Shown: one piece after another, positions 16,851 to 26,263 of the stretch
How positions within the stretch are numbered: position 1 is the first letter of the stretch
How the letters are laid out: each line of letters starts with the position of its first letter
From: Thermodesulfovibrio sp.
GTDB taxonomy: Bacteria > Nitrospirota > Thermodesulfovibrionia > Thermodesulfovibrionales > Dissulfurispiraceae
Length of the DNA: 35,257 bases
Assembly: GCA_013824325.1 (NCBI GenBank)
Contig: PNNP01000003.1
Location: 1-35,257 of the forward strand
Reading direction: 5' to 3'
Position numbers and translations under genes: made by a program
The notes under the pieces: generated by a model
What the model was told of the DNA's origin: nothing
The model's database searches: none
Seen by the model: only the letters and a program-made list of their open reading frames with translations

Positions 16851-18407
16851 ATGAAGGTTGTAACTTCAGATGAGATGCGGGAGATTGACAGGGTTACTAT
16901 TGAGAAGTATGGCATCCCAGGCCCTGTTCTGATGGAAAGATCTGGACTTGCTGTTGCCTTGAGGGTAAAAGAACTTTACTCATCAAAAAAAGTTGTTGTT
17001 CTATGCGGCAGCGGCAACAATGGAGGAGACGGGCTTGTTGCTGCAAGAAATCTTCATAACATGGGTTTCAGGGTAAATATTTTAATCTTTGCTCCAAAAG
17101 ATGCCTTGAGTCCTGATTGCAAAGCTCAGTATGAAATAGCAAAAAAAATTGGTGTCCCTGTTGAATTCAGGAAGGGTATTAATAGAAGGGATATACATGG
17201 TTCGGTTGTGATTGATGCTGTTTTCGGTACAGGACTCAGCAGAATAGTTACAGGGGAGATTGCAAAGATATTTACATTGCTTAACAATTCGGATACGCAT
17301 GTCATTTCTGTGGACATTCCATCCGGCATATCATCAGATACAGGAAAAATCTTGGGACAAGCTATAAAAGCTGACTTTACTATAACATTCGGATTGCCAA
17401 AAAGAGGACATTATCTCTATCCGGGTGCAGAATATACAGGTAAACTTTTTGTTGAAGACATTGGATTTCCTGACGGACTTTTAAGTTCAAATAAAATAAA
17501 AGTAGATTTGATTGAAAAGGAGTTCATAACAGGCTTAATTCCTCAGAGACCTAAATATTCCCACAAAGGCGATTATGGTCATGTCCTCGTAGTAGCAGGC
17601 TCAAAGGGCAAAACCGGCGCTGCCCTGATGACTGCAAAGGCATGCATGAGAAGCGGTGCCGGACTTGTAACCATTGGTGTTCCGGAATCATTGATGAATG
17701 TTTTTCAGCGCAGGGTTACTGAGGAAATGACCCTGCCGTTACCTGATGACGGCAGAGGTATGTTATCAGCAAATTCAATAAACACAATACTGGACTTTGC
17801 ATCAAAGAAAGCTGATGTTGTTGCTGTAGGACCCGGCATCGGTGTTTCATCAGATACAGAAAAAATTGTCGTTGAGCTTGTAAAGAAATCACCTTTGCCA
17901 ATAGTCATAGATGCAGACGGAATAAATTGTTTAAAAGGAAGAAGGAGTGTTTTGAAGAATGCAAAGTCACCTGTAATTTTGACTCCTCATCCCGGGGAAA
18001 TGGCAAGGCTCTTAAGCCAGAAGTCAGGAGATAGAAGTCAGAAGTCAGAAGTCGAACTGCGTAAAGAAATAGAGCAGGACAGGATTAATATGGCTGTTTC
18101 GTTTGCAAAAGGGACAGGAACTTATGTAGTTTTAAAGGGAGTGCCTACAATTGTTTCTGTTCCTGAAGGCAATGCATACATTAACACTACCGGCAATCCG
18201 GGAATGGCTACTGCCGGCTCAGGGGATGTCTTAACAGGCATAATCGCTTCTTTAATGGGACAGGGATTAAATCCTGTGGATGCATCCATTCTCGGTGTTT
18301 ATCTTCATGGACTTGCAGGTGACATTGCAGCAAAGAAAAAGGGGGAACATTCTTTGATTGCATCGGATATTATTAATTCCCTGCCTGCTGCCTTTTCCGA
18401 CATATAG
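16851..18407 (+). CDS. nnr: Bifunctional NAD(P)H-hydrate epimerase / ADP-dependent NAD(P)H-hydrate dehydratase
   Basis: MKVVTSDEMREIDRVTIEKYGIPGPVLMERSG, CGSGNNGGDGLVAARNL, DIPSGISSDTG; C-terminal VVAGSKGKTGAALMTAKACMRSGAGLVT, LTPHPGEMARLL, NTTGNPGMATAGSGDVLTGIIASLMGQG. Confidence 0.96.
   Translation: MKVVTSDEMREIDRVTIEKYGIPGPVLMERSGLAVALRVKELYSSKKVVVLCGSGNNGGDGLVAARNLHNMGFRVNILIFAPKDALSPDCKAQYEIAKKIGVPVEFRKGINRRDIHGSVVIDAVFGTGLSRIVTGEIAKIFTLLNNSDTHVISVDIPSGISSDTGKILGQAIKADFTITFGLPKRGHYLYPGAEYTGKLFVEDIGFPDGLLSSNKIKVDLIEKEFITGLIPQRPKYSHKGDYGHVLVVAGSKGKTGAALMTAKACMRSGAGLVTIGVPESLMNVFQRRVTEEMTLPLPDDGRGMLSANSINTILDFASKKADVVAVGPGIGVSSDTEKIVVELVKKSPLPIVIDADGINCLKGRRSVLKNAKSPVILTPHPGEMARLLSQKSGDRSQKSEVELRKEIEQDRINMAVSFAKGTGTYVVLKGVPTIVSVPEGNAYINTTGNPGMATAGSGDVLTGIIASLMGQGLNPVDASILGVYLHGLAGDIAAKKKGEHSLIASDIINSLPAAFSDI
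18019..18053 (+). repeat. Heptanucleotide array (AGAAGTC type) inside nnr
   Basis: AGAAGTC AGGAGAT AGAAGTC AGAAGTC AGAAGTC. Confidence 0.9.
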
Positions 18408-18479
18408 ATAAATTGGAAAGTTAGAGTTAACCCGGATGTCCCTTGCATATTATTGTGATTTTTATAATAATGTGGGTTA

Positions 18480-19166
18480 ATGATTCATGAAATAATAAAT
18501 CCAGATATCTTCAGCGGATGCAACATAAAGGCGTTTTTTACCACAAAAGCATTGAGTGGTGATTTAAAGACTGTTTCAAAGATTTCCGGTGTGTCTTTGA
18601 AAAATATCTATCTGCCCATTCAGAAGCATACAAACAGGGTTATGGTTTTTGATAATGATTTTGAGCCAAGAATAGCTGATGCTGTTGTGACCGGACAGAA
18701 AGGCATTCTGGTCGGTGTTCAGGTTGCAGACTGCGTGCCTATACTCATGTATGATAAAGAGAAAAAAGTTATAGCTGCTGTTCATGCAGGATGGAGAGGA
18801 ACCGCAGCAGAGATTTTGAAGAAAACAATAAAGATTTTCTTTGATAAATTCTATTCATCACCTTCTGATATATTGATAGCCATTGGACCTTCAATAAAAT
18901 GGTGCTGCTACGGCGTTGGATATGAAGCGATAGAGGCAGTTCAGAAGGCAACAGGCAAGGGTGATTATTTTATGACAAAAGGCGGGAAATACTGTCTTGA
19001 CCTTCCTGCTGCAAATAAATATCAGGCAATCACTCTCGGAATTAACCCTGAAAATATATGGATGTCTGATGAATGCACTTTCTGCCTTCCTGAAAAATAT
19101 TATTCATACAGATATGCAAAAGGCACAGCAGAAAGGCAATATGGCTTTATCGGGATTCCAAATTAA
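18480..19166 (+). CDS. pgeF: Purine nucleoside phosphorylase / peptidoglycan editing factor family (YfiH, laccase domain)
   Basis: QKHTNRVMVFD, VADCVPILMYD, AVHAGWRGTAAEILKKTI, AIGPSIKWCCYGVG, SDECTFCLPEKYYSYR. Confidence 0.93.
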   Translation: MIHEIINPDIFSGCNIKAFFTTKALSGDLKTVSKISGVSLKNIYLPIQKHTNRVMVFDNDFEPRIADAVVTGQKGILVGVQVADCVPILMYDKEKKVIAAVHAGWRGTAAEILKKTIKIFFDKFYSSPSDILIAIGPSIKWCCYGVGYEAIEAVQKATGKGDYFMTKGGKYCLDLPAANKYQAITLGINPENIWMSDECTFCLPEKYYSYRYAKGTAERQYGFIGIPN

Positions 19167-20925
19167 TTTTATCCAAAATGTCATTTTTTATATATTCAAT
19201 TGCCTTGCGCACATACTGTTCATCGAGCATGCCCGTTGATGCAGGTGTTTCGAAAATCCTTTTGGGAATCCTGAGGGTATCAAATGAAAAGCCTTCCCTT
19301 AGTTTGAAAATGTATTTTTCGGCATGAATCTTTTCGCCAATTTTTTTCAGTTCATCTTCTGATGTGTCAAGCCCTGCTATTCTAAGGGCATCAACAACAA
19401 CGTCAGGCTTGTATACCTCTCTTGCAAAGAAACATATAACGAGGCTTGAGAGAACCTGACGCCATCTTTCTTCACCGAGCAATTCTGAGGCAAGGTCAGC
19501 CGGAGAAAGATTTTTGTCAACCATTAGTTTTTTGTCCAAGGCATAACCTGCCATATCCAGATGGCTGTGGCGGGAGCCTATTAGATGCCCTATCTGGCAT
19601 GCAGGCCCTGTATGGTAGCCGGGCATTTCATTTTTTCCGAATGCAAGGGCAAAATCCTGCCCGCCGTATATTGATGAAACATGTTCAACACCCTTTGAAA
19701 GAGCCTCGTAAAAATCGTTATGCTGTTCGACCATCAATCTGACTGCATCTAAATAAGCAGGATAATATCCCCATTGCAGTTTTAAGCCATTGGTTTCTTT
19801 TTCTGAAATAAGTCCTTTTTCCTGTGCTTCGGTTGCCCACGCCAGTATAACGCCTGTGCTGATGCAGTCCAGACCATATGCCTCTATGCTGTCAATGAGT
19901 TTCAGCATGCCCTCGGTATCCGAACCGCCGAGCATTGAGCCGACTGCATAAATCAGTTCATAGTCATAGCATATCATCGTGGTTTTATAAAAATAAGGCT
20001 CATCCTTATAAGGTTCTCTGAGGGCAGCGATATGAATGCATCCCACAGGACAGTGAGCACATGCCAGACGCTTTCCGAGATGTCCCTCGGCAAGTCTCTC
20101 ACCCGAAATCTTTTCAGCATCCTCAAAGATGTTTGCCCTGAGATTTCTTGTTGGAAGCCCGCCTGACATGTTCAGTGGAAGTATATTCACGGGTGTTCCG
20201 ATATCATGATATTTTTTCATTACGGGTGATGATGTTGCTGCATTGAATATTTCATCATAAAGCTTCATATAGTCTGGCATGTCACTTACAGGAAGTGAGC
20301 GTTTACCTGAAACAACCACAGCTTTTAATTTTTTGCTGCCGAAAACAGCGCCTAATCCAAGCCTTCCAAAATGGCGGTAAGTCTCGGTAGTCACACAGGC
20401 AAACGGGATAAGTTTCTCACCTGCACGGCCTATTCTCATTATTGTCCGGAGTCCTGATGAAGGCTCATTTGCCCTGATAATACGGCCTGCGGTTATGCTT
20501 TTGCCCATTCCCCATAATGATGAAGCATCTCTAAAAAAAACTTTGTTACCATGAATAGCAAGATAACACGGTCTTTCACTCGCACCTTTTATTACAATAG
20601 CGCCGTATCCTGCCATGCGGATGGATATTGCGCTTCTTCCCCCTGCATGGCTTTCACCAAGGTTTCCTGTATGAGGGGATTTGAACATCGCCACGGTCTT
20701 TGAGGCAACAGGGAAAAGTCCTGTAAGCGGACCCACAGCGAATATTATGGGATTTTCAGGGCTGAAAGGGTCAATGCCTTCAGGGCATTCTTCCCTGAGA
20801 AGCTGTATTGCAACGCCTGCACCGCCTATATGTTTGCCGAAAAGGTCGTCCCTGTACTCTGTATGGAAACGTTTTTTTGAAAGGTCAATGTATAGCACTT
20901 TATTGAGCGGGTTGTCCTTAAACAT
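19147..20925 (-). CDS. Aldehyde:ferredoxin oxidoreductase (tungsten/molybdopterin AOR family)
   Basis: LYIDLSKKRFHTEY...GGAGVAIQLLREE, GPLTGLFPVASKTVAMFKSPHTGNLGESHAGGRSAISIRMAGYGAIVIKG, GRLGLGAVFGSKKLKAVVV, ACAHCPVGCIHIA, ...CFFAREVY. Start at 20925 preferred to track start 20994. Confidence 0.95.
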   Translation of the reverse strand: MFKDNPLNKVLYIDLSKKRFHTEYRDDLFGKHIGGAGVAIQLLREECPEGIDPFSPENPIIFAVGPLTGLFPVASKTVAMFKSPHTGNLGESHAGGRSAISIRMAGYGAIVIKGASERPCYLAIHGNKVFFRDASSLWGMGKSITAGRIIRANEPSSGLRTIMRIGRAGEKLIPFACVTTETYRHFGRLGLGAVFGSKKLKAVVVSGKRSLPVSDMPDYMKLYDEIFNAATSSPVMKKYHDIGTPVNILPLNMSGGLPTRNLRANIFEDAEKISGERLAEGHLGKRLACAHCPVGCIHIAALREPYKDEPYFYKTTMICYDYELIYAVGSMLGGSDTEGMLKLIDSIEAYGLDCISTGVILAWATEAQEKGLISEKETNGLKLQWGYYPAYLDAVRLMVEQHNDFYEALSKGVEHVSSIYGGQDFALAFGKNEMPGYHTGPACQIGHLIGSRHSHLDMAGYALDKKLMVDKNLSPADLASELLGEERWRQVLSSLVICFFAREVYKPDVVVDALRIAGLDTSEDELKKIGEKIHAEKYIFKLREGFSFDTLRIPKRIFETPASTGMLDEQYVRKAIEYIKNDILDKINLESR

Positions 20926-21343
20926 TTTCGACCTCCTGTTCAGCATCATCGCCTTTTTGAAATTCAATGACAGTGTAAGGACAGTATTTTGCACAGTAGC
21001 CGCAGTGACGGCATATCAAAGGCTTGTTGCTCTCATCATCCCAGAATACAGCACTAAGAATGCATGCATTAACACATAATCCGCAGCCATTGCATTTTTC
21101 TGCTTTTAAAAGAACACCGCCGCTTTTCCTGATAATAAGGGCATCTTCAGGACATGCCCTTGCACAGGGCGGGTCCTCGCACGCCCTGCAGACTACTGTC
21201 ATAAAGCCTCTCTGTATACCGCCGGCAGATTTTACGGCAATGCATGTCTTTGACAGTCCTGCCTCTTTGTGTATTCTTGTGCAGGCAAACATGCAGCTCT
21301 GGCAACCTACACATTTCTCCGTATCAATGACTTCCAATCTCAT
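20918..21343 (-). CDS. Four-cluster 4Fe-4S ferredoxin, likely AOR electron-transfer partner
   Basis: CVGCQSCMFAC, CRACEDPPCARAC, CNGCGLCVNAC, CRHCGYCAKYC: four Cys quartets; overlaps AOR start by 8 nt. Confidence 0.93.
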   Translation of the reverse strand: MRLEVIDTEKCVGCQSCMFACTRIHKEAGLSKTCIAVKSAGGIQRGFMTVVCRACEDPPCARACPEDALIIRKSGGVLLKAEKCNGCGLCVNACILSAVFWDDESNKPLICRHCGYCAKYCPYTVIEFQKGDDAEQEVENV

Positions 21344-21487
21344 AACATATTCATTATATAATAGATAATAACCATTCTGCTCTGCAGCAGCATTTTTGAA
21401 TTTGATTTTGCCTTAATTGTGCCGTATTATATCTTCATGCTATCTGAATAAGCAGGATAACCCGAAATCCAGTTCAAAGGAGAACAG

Positions 21488-21937
21488 ATGTTAAAGGCAA
21501 AAGACATAATGACAAGGGATGTTATAACAGTCAAACCCGCTACAACAATTGAAGAGCTGGCACGGATACTCATGCAGAACAAGGTCAGCGGTGCGCCCGT
21601 TGTCAATGATGAGGGGGATTTGATAGGCATAGTTACGGAAAATGACCTTATCAGTCAGAACAAGCGGTTTCATATACCCACGATTGTAAGGCTTTTTGAT
21701 GCCTTTATTGTTTTTGCAAGCACAAGCAGGATAGAAAAAGAGATAAAAAAGATGGCTGCGGTTACCGTGGATGGCATTTGCACAAAAGAAGTTATAAGCG
21801 TAACTGAAGATACACCTGTGGAGGATATAGCTACTATAATGTCAGAAAAAAAGGTGCATCTAATCCCTGTTGTTGAAGGGAAAAAGATAAAAGGTATAAT
21901 CGGCAAGATTGATTTGATTAAGGGCTTGAGCAGGTAA
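21488..21937 (+). CDS. CBS-domain pair protein
   Basis: LKAKDIMTRDVITVKPATTIEELARILMQNKVSGAPVVNDEGDLIGIVTENDLI and CTKEVISVTEDTPVEDIATIMSEKKVHLIPVVEGKKIKGIIGKIDLIKGL. Confidence 0.95.
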   Translation: MLKAKDIMTRDVITVKPATTIEELARILMQNKVSGAPVVNDEGDLIGIVTENDLISQNKRFHIPTIVRLFDAFIVFASTSRIEKEIKKMAAVTVDGICTKEVISVTEDTPVEDIATIMSEKKVHLIPVVEGKKIKGIIGKIDLIKGLSR

Positions 21938-21942
21938 ACTTA

Positions 21943-22419
21943 TTGCTGCATTCAGAGAGAATCATGGATTGTTTAATGTTAATCACAGGCAGCAGCGAAG
22001 AGACAGAGGATATTGGTTTTAAGCTCGGAACTTATTTAAAAACTCATGGAGGTGCAAAAACAGTCTGCCTTTTCGGTGAACTCGGTGCAGGCAAAACCAC
22101 TTTCATTAAAGGCATTGCATCGGCTTTCAATATCCCCAAGAGGGATATTAGCAGTGCCAGTTTCGTTATAGTGGCGGAATATGAAACTTCACCGCCTTTT
22201 TATCACATTGACCTATACAGGCTGGAAAAAGACACTGATGTTGAAGATGCGGGAATATGGGAATATATAGAATCGGATGGAATTGCTGTTATTGAGTGGG
22301 CTGAAAGGCTTGATGAAATACCTGAAAATGCTGTTAAAGTCAGAATAAACCTGTTGAGTGAAGAATCAAGGGAAATAATTATTGAGGGGATAAATGAAAA
22401 AGATTGGAATAATATGTAA
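21943..22419 (+). CDS. tsaE: tRNA t6A biosynthesis ATPase TsaE
   Basis: GELGAGKTTFIKGIASAFNI, SSASFVIVAEYE, FYHIDLYRLEKD, VIEWAERLDE. True start may be ATG 21964. Confidence 0.94.
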   Translation: MLHSERIMDCLMLITGSSEETEDIGFKLGTYLKTHGGAKTVCLFGELGAGKTTFIKGIASAFNIPKRDISSASFVIVAEYETSPPFYHIDLYRLEKDTDVEDAGIWEYIESDGIAVIEWAERLDEIPENAVKVRINLLSEESREIIIEGINEKDWNNM

Positions 22420-23245
22420 ATCAGGTAGGCCGGAACCTCTTCAGATATTAAAAGAGCTGCTTCCGCGGCTTAGAAGTAATAACTGTGAAGTCTTTCTTGA
22501 TATGGAGACTGCCGCAGAGCTTAATCTCAATGGCTATCCAAGACCGCAGATACCGTCACTAACAGATATTATAATAGTGCTTGGCGGTGACGGAACAATG
22601 CTTGGGGTTGCAAGACTTGTCGGCAGCAAGGATGTCCCCATACTCGGGGTTAATCTGGGAGGACTCGGCTTTATAACAGAGGTTAACAAGGATAAGATAT
22701 TTGAAGCATTGGGCAAGGTCCTGTCAGGGAATTACACCATAGAAGAGCGGATAATGCTTTCTGCTGCTGTTTATCGCAACAACGAGAATATTGAGAATTT
22801 TTTAGTCTTAAACGATGTGGTTATAAACAAGGGTGTGCTTGCAAGGATTATAGACCTCGAAACATATATAAATGGCTCATATGTTACAACCTTCAGGGCA
22901 GACGGTCTTATTATCTCTACACCGACCGGTTCCACGGCATATTCTCTGGCGGCTGGCGGTCCGATTCTTTATCCGACGATGAACAGCATTGTTCTGACGC
23001 CGATCTGTCCGCATACCCTGACAAACAGACCCATTGTGCTGCCCGATGATTTTAGTCTTGAGGTAATGCTCGGTTCCGAGAGCGAGCAGGTCTTTCTGAC
23101 ACTTGACGGTCAGGTGGGATTCTCATTGAGAAAAGGCGACACTGTTAAGATAAAAAAGTCGGAATGTAAGACAAAGCTTCTTATACCTTTTGAGCGGGAT
23201 TATTTTCAGATTCTCAGAACAAAGCTGAAATGGGGTGAAAGATAA
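22394..23245 (+). CDS. nadK: NAD kinase
   Basis: IIVLGGDGTMLGVARLV, PILGVNLGGLGFITEV, FRADGLIISTPTGSTAYSLAAGGPILYP, LTPICPHTLTNRPIVLP. Confidence 0.97.
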   Translation: MKKIGIICKSGRPEPLQILKELLPRLRSNNCEVFLDMETAAELNLNGYPRPQIPSLTDIIIVLGGDGTMLGVARLVGSKDVPILGVNLGGLGFITEVNKDKIFEALGKVLSGNYTIEERIMLSAAVYRNNENIENFLVLNDVVINKGVLARIIDLETYINGSYVTTFRADGLIISTPTGSTAYSLAAGGPILYPTMNSIVLTPICPHTLTNRPIVLPDDFSLEVMLGSESEQVFLTLDGQVGFSLRKGDTVKIKKSECKTKLLIPFERDYFQILRTKLKWGER

Positions 23246-23257
23246 ATAAAAAAGCAG

Positions 23258-24037
23258 ATGACAGTAGAATTAAAAGATAGCATAAAAACATTGCTCGAAT
23301 TTTATGGAGCATTCGGTTTTGAAAGTCTGCCTTTAAAATACAGTGATGGGTTATCAGTAATGAGTAATGAGTTCAAGGAATTTAGAAAATCTGAAAACAC
23401 ATCACTCGTCACGCATCACTCATTACATGAGAAACAGGCGGCTCTGAATGAACTGCGTGAAGAAATAGACAAGTGTCAGAGGTGCAGACTTTCAAAGGAC
23501 AGAAAAAACATTGTTTTTGGCGAAGGCAATATCAATGCAAGGATAATGTTTATAGGAGAGGCACCCGGCAGGGAAGAGGACGAGCAGGGCAGACCTTTTG
23601 TCGGAGATGCCGGACAGATTTTGACAAGCCTTATCAATAAAATGGGCGAAGGCAGAGGTTTTATGAGAAAGGATGTTTATATCGCAAATATCGCAAAATG
23701 CAGGCCGCCGATGAACCGTGACCCGCAGGATAACGAGATAAAAACCTGCCTCCCTTTCCTCAATAAACAGATTGAAATCATATCTCCAATGGTTATAATA
23801 GCTCTGGGCAGGGTCTCAGCACATACACTTTTAGGAATATCAGTGCCCCTTGCTAAATTCTCAATTACCAGAGTCAGGGGAAGATTTTACGAATATGAAG
23901 CAGGCGGGAGGATTATCCCTGTTATGCCGACATTCCATCCTGCATATTTTCTCAGGAATCCGAAGGACAAGTATTTAACATGGGACGATGCTCAGGCTGT
24001 TCTGAAAAAAATAGATTCGATGGAGGGTACGCCATGA
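23258..24037 (+). CDS. Type 4 uracil-DNA glycosylase
   Basis: [78 protein letters not shown]: family 4 UDG with FeS cysteines. Confidence 0.95.
   Translation: MTVELKDSIKTLLEFYGAFGFESLPLKYSDGLSVMSNEFKEFRKSENTSLVTHHSLHEKQAALNELREEIDKCQRCRLSKDRKNIVFGEGNINARIMFIGEAPGREEDEQGRPFVGDAGQILTSLINKMGEGRGFMRKDVYIANIAKCRPPMNRDPQDNEIKTCLPFLNKQIEIISPMVIIALGRVSAHTLLGISVPLAKFSITRVRGRFYEYEAGGRIIPVMPTFHPAYFLRNPKDKYLTWDDAQAVLKKIDSMEGTP
23342..23427. repeat. Inverted pair of AGTAATG/CATCACT heptanucleotide arrays inside udg4
   Basis: Left AGTGATG GGTTATC AGTAATG AGTAATG AGTTCAA (23342-23376); right CATCACT CGTCACG CATCACT CATTACA (23400-23427). Confidence 0.85.
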
Positions 24038-24513
24038 AAACAATATGGGCGCCATGGAGGATGGAATATATCCTCTCTGAAAAGGATAAGGATTGTCTGT
24101 TTTGTGTGAAACCTAATGAGAAGAGTGACAGGGATAACCTGATTCTTTACAGGGATAAAAATGTCTATGTCATAATGAACAAATACCCTTACAACAACGG
24201 ACATCTTATGGTTGTGCCATATTTCCACACATCCTCTTTTGACGGTCTTTCTGATAATGTCCTCTTTGATATTATCAGGATAACGAAATACTCGGTTGAT
24301 TGTCTCGGGAACGCATTTCATCCTGAAGGATTCAATGTCGGGATTAACATCGGCGCCCCTGCAGGAGCCGGCATAGAAGAACATATCCACGTTCATATAG
24401 TTCCGAGATGGGCAGGCGACACAAATTTCATGACAGCAGTCGGGGAGGTAAAAGTTATTCCGGAACATCTCCTTGAGACCTATAACAAGCTTTATCCGAT
24501 TTTCAACCCTTGA
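24034..24513 (+). CDS. HIT family protein
   Basis: [72 protein letters not shown]: histidine triad. ATGA overlap with udg stop. Confidence 0.95.
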   Translation: MKTIWAPWRMEYILSEKDKDCLFCVKPNEKSDRDNLILYRDKNVYVIMNKYPYNNGHLMVVPYFHTSSFDGLSDNVLFDIIRITKYSVDCLGNAFHPEGFNVGINIGAPAGAGIEEHIHVHIVPRWAGDTNFMTAVGEVKVIPEHLLETYNKLYPIFNP

Positions 24514-24545
24514 CTGCTTTAATTCATCCTCTGTAAACTAAACTG

Positions 24546-25130
24546 ATGGAAAAAAAGATACTCAAGGCATTTGAAGACAGCATTCTTGTTAAAGAGAAAT
24601 TTATCAAAGGAAATCTTGCTCTAATTGCTGAAGTGTCCAGATTGATAGCCGATACCTTTAATGACGGCAAAAAAATGCTTATTTTCGGCAACGGCGGAAG
24701 CGCATGCGATGCTTCCCATATCGCAGCAGAGTTTGTGAACCGCTTTAAAAAAGAGAGGCCGGGTCTGCCTGTCATTGCATTAAATACCGACATGGCTGTG
24801 CTGACATCCATTGCTAATGACTATGATTATTCCGAGATATTTGCAAGGCAGGTAAAAACCCTGTCAGAGGCCGGTGATATTGCGGTTGCAATAAGCACAA
24901 GCGGGAATTCGAAAAATATACTTAAAGCCGTGGATGTTGCAAAGAAAAAGGGATTAAAGACAATTGCGTTTACAGGATTGAAAGGCGAGAAATTTGCTTC
25001 TAAATGTGATTATGCCTTTATTGTTCCTTCAGAGGATACCCCGCGCATACAGGAGACACATATAACCCTCGGACATGTTATCTGCCAGATAGTGGAAGAG
25101 ATACTCTTTGAGGTTCCGAGAAAAGGATAG
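24546..25130 (+). CDS. gmhA: Sedoheptulose-7-phosphate isomerase GmhA (SIS domain)
   Basis: MLIFGNGGSACDASHIAAEFVNRFKKERPGLPVIALNTDMAVLTSIANDYDYSEIFARQVKTL, AISTSGNSKNILKAV, ETHITLGHVICQIVEE. Confidence 0.95.
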   Translation: MEKKILKAFEDSILVKEKFIKGNLALIAEVSRLIADTFNDGKKMLIFGNGGSACDASHIAAEFVNRFKKERPGLPVIALNTDMAVLTSIANDYDYSEIFARQVKTLSEAGDIAVAISTSGNSKNILKAVDVAKKKGLKTIAFTGLKGEKFASKCDYAFIVPSEDTPRIQETHITLGHVICQIVEEILFEVPRKG

Positions 25131-25165
25131 GATGGGGCTCCCCGGAAATTTTGCGGGAATTGGAA

Positions 25166-25687
25166 ATGAAAGTCCTTGGGATTGACCCCGGAAGCATATA
25201 CTGCGGATATGGGCTTATCCGGATTTTAGATTCCAATCTAAAATCTGAAATCAAAAATCAGCAATACAAATATCTTTCATCGGGCAGGATTGTCATGCCT
25301 GCTGCAAAACCGCTTTGCATAAGACTCAGGGAGCTTTTCACTTCTCTTATGGATGTGATTGGGGAGTATGAGCCTGATGAAGTTGCAACAGAGAAGATTT
25401 TTTTTGCAAAGGGCATAAAAGCTGCTTTAACCATGGGACATACGAGGGGGGTAGTTCTTCTCGCAGCAACCATGAGGGATATCCCGATTTATGAATACAG
25501 TGCCCTTGAGGTCAAGAAGGCTGTAGTAGGCTATGGCAGGGCTGATAAGAATCAGGTTCAGAAAATGGTCGGAGAGATATTAAAGATTAATCACACACTG
25601 TCTTCTGACAGTGCGGATGCTCTGGCTCTTGCACTTTGCCATGCAAATATAAAAAAGATGAAGCTAAAAGCGGAAAAAGGGAGTTGA
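25166..25687 (+). CDS. ruvC: Crossover junction endodeoxyribonuclease RuvC
   Basis: MKVLGIDPGSIYCGYGLI, ATEKIFFAKGIKAALTMGHTRGVVLLAA, YSALEVKKAVVGYGRADKNQVQKMV, DSADALALALCH. Confidence 0.96.
   Translation: MKVLGIDPGSIYCGYGLIRILDSNLKSEIKNQQYKYLSSGRIVMPAAKPLCIRLRELFTSLMDVIGEYEPDEVATEKIFFAKGIKAALTMGHTRGVVLLAATMRDIPIYEYSALEVKKAVVGYGRADKNQVQKMVGEILKINHTLSSDSADALALALCHANIKKMKLKAEKGS
25233..25267 (+). repeat. Heptanucleotide array (AAATCNN type) inside ruvC
   Basis: CCAATCT AAAATCT GAAATCA AAAATCA GCAATAC; preceded by TTTAGATT, inverted to AATCTAAA (arms separated by CC). Confidence 0.8.
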
Positions 25688-25690
25688 AAT

Positions 25691-26263
25691 ATGATTGCAT
25701 CCTTAAGAGGAAGGCTCATATCAAAAAAACCCGACAGCCTTATAATTGATGTTGGCGGAGTTGGCTACAATGTTCATGTGCCATTAACGCTTCTTGCGTC
25801 CCTTCCTGATGAAAACAGGGAGTTTTTTTTATATATCCATACTCATGTAAGGGAAGATGCCCTTCAGCTTTACGGCTTTCAGACAGAAGACGAGAAACGC
25901 ATATTCACCAGTCTTATCGGAATATCAGGCATAGGACCCAAGATTGCATTGAATATACTTTCCACCATTCCTGCTGACAAGTTTTACGGCGCTATAGAAT
26001 CCGAGGATACAGACTTTCTTTGCAGGGTTCCCGGACTCGGCAAGAAAACAGCCCACCGGTTAATCCTCGAACTGAGAGGGAAACTTCCTTCCATTAAGGA
26101 AAAAGCGGATACGGTTTATGATGATACACTGTCAGCCCTTGTGAATCTTGGCTATAAAAAAATAATTGCCCAGCAAGCCCTTGAAAAGGCTTACAGCAGT
26201 GTACACAGGGACATTGAAAGTTTACTCAGGGAATCTTTAAAATATCTTACGGTGGAAACATGA
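25691..26263 (+). CDS. ruvA: Holliday junction DNA helicase RuvA
   Basis: [83 protein letters not shown]. Confidence 0.97.
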   Translation: MIASLRGRLISKKPDSLIIDVGGVGYNVHVPLTLLASLPDENREFFLYIHTHVREDALQLYGFQTEDEKRIFTSLIGISGIGPKIALNILSTIPADKFYGAIESEDTDFLCRVPGLGKKTAHRLILELRGKLPSIKEKADTVYDDTLSALVNLGYKKIIAQQALEKAYSSVHRDIESLLRESLKYLTVET

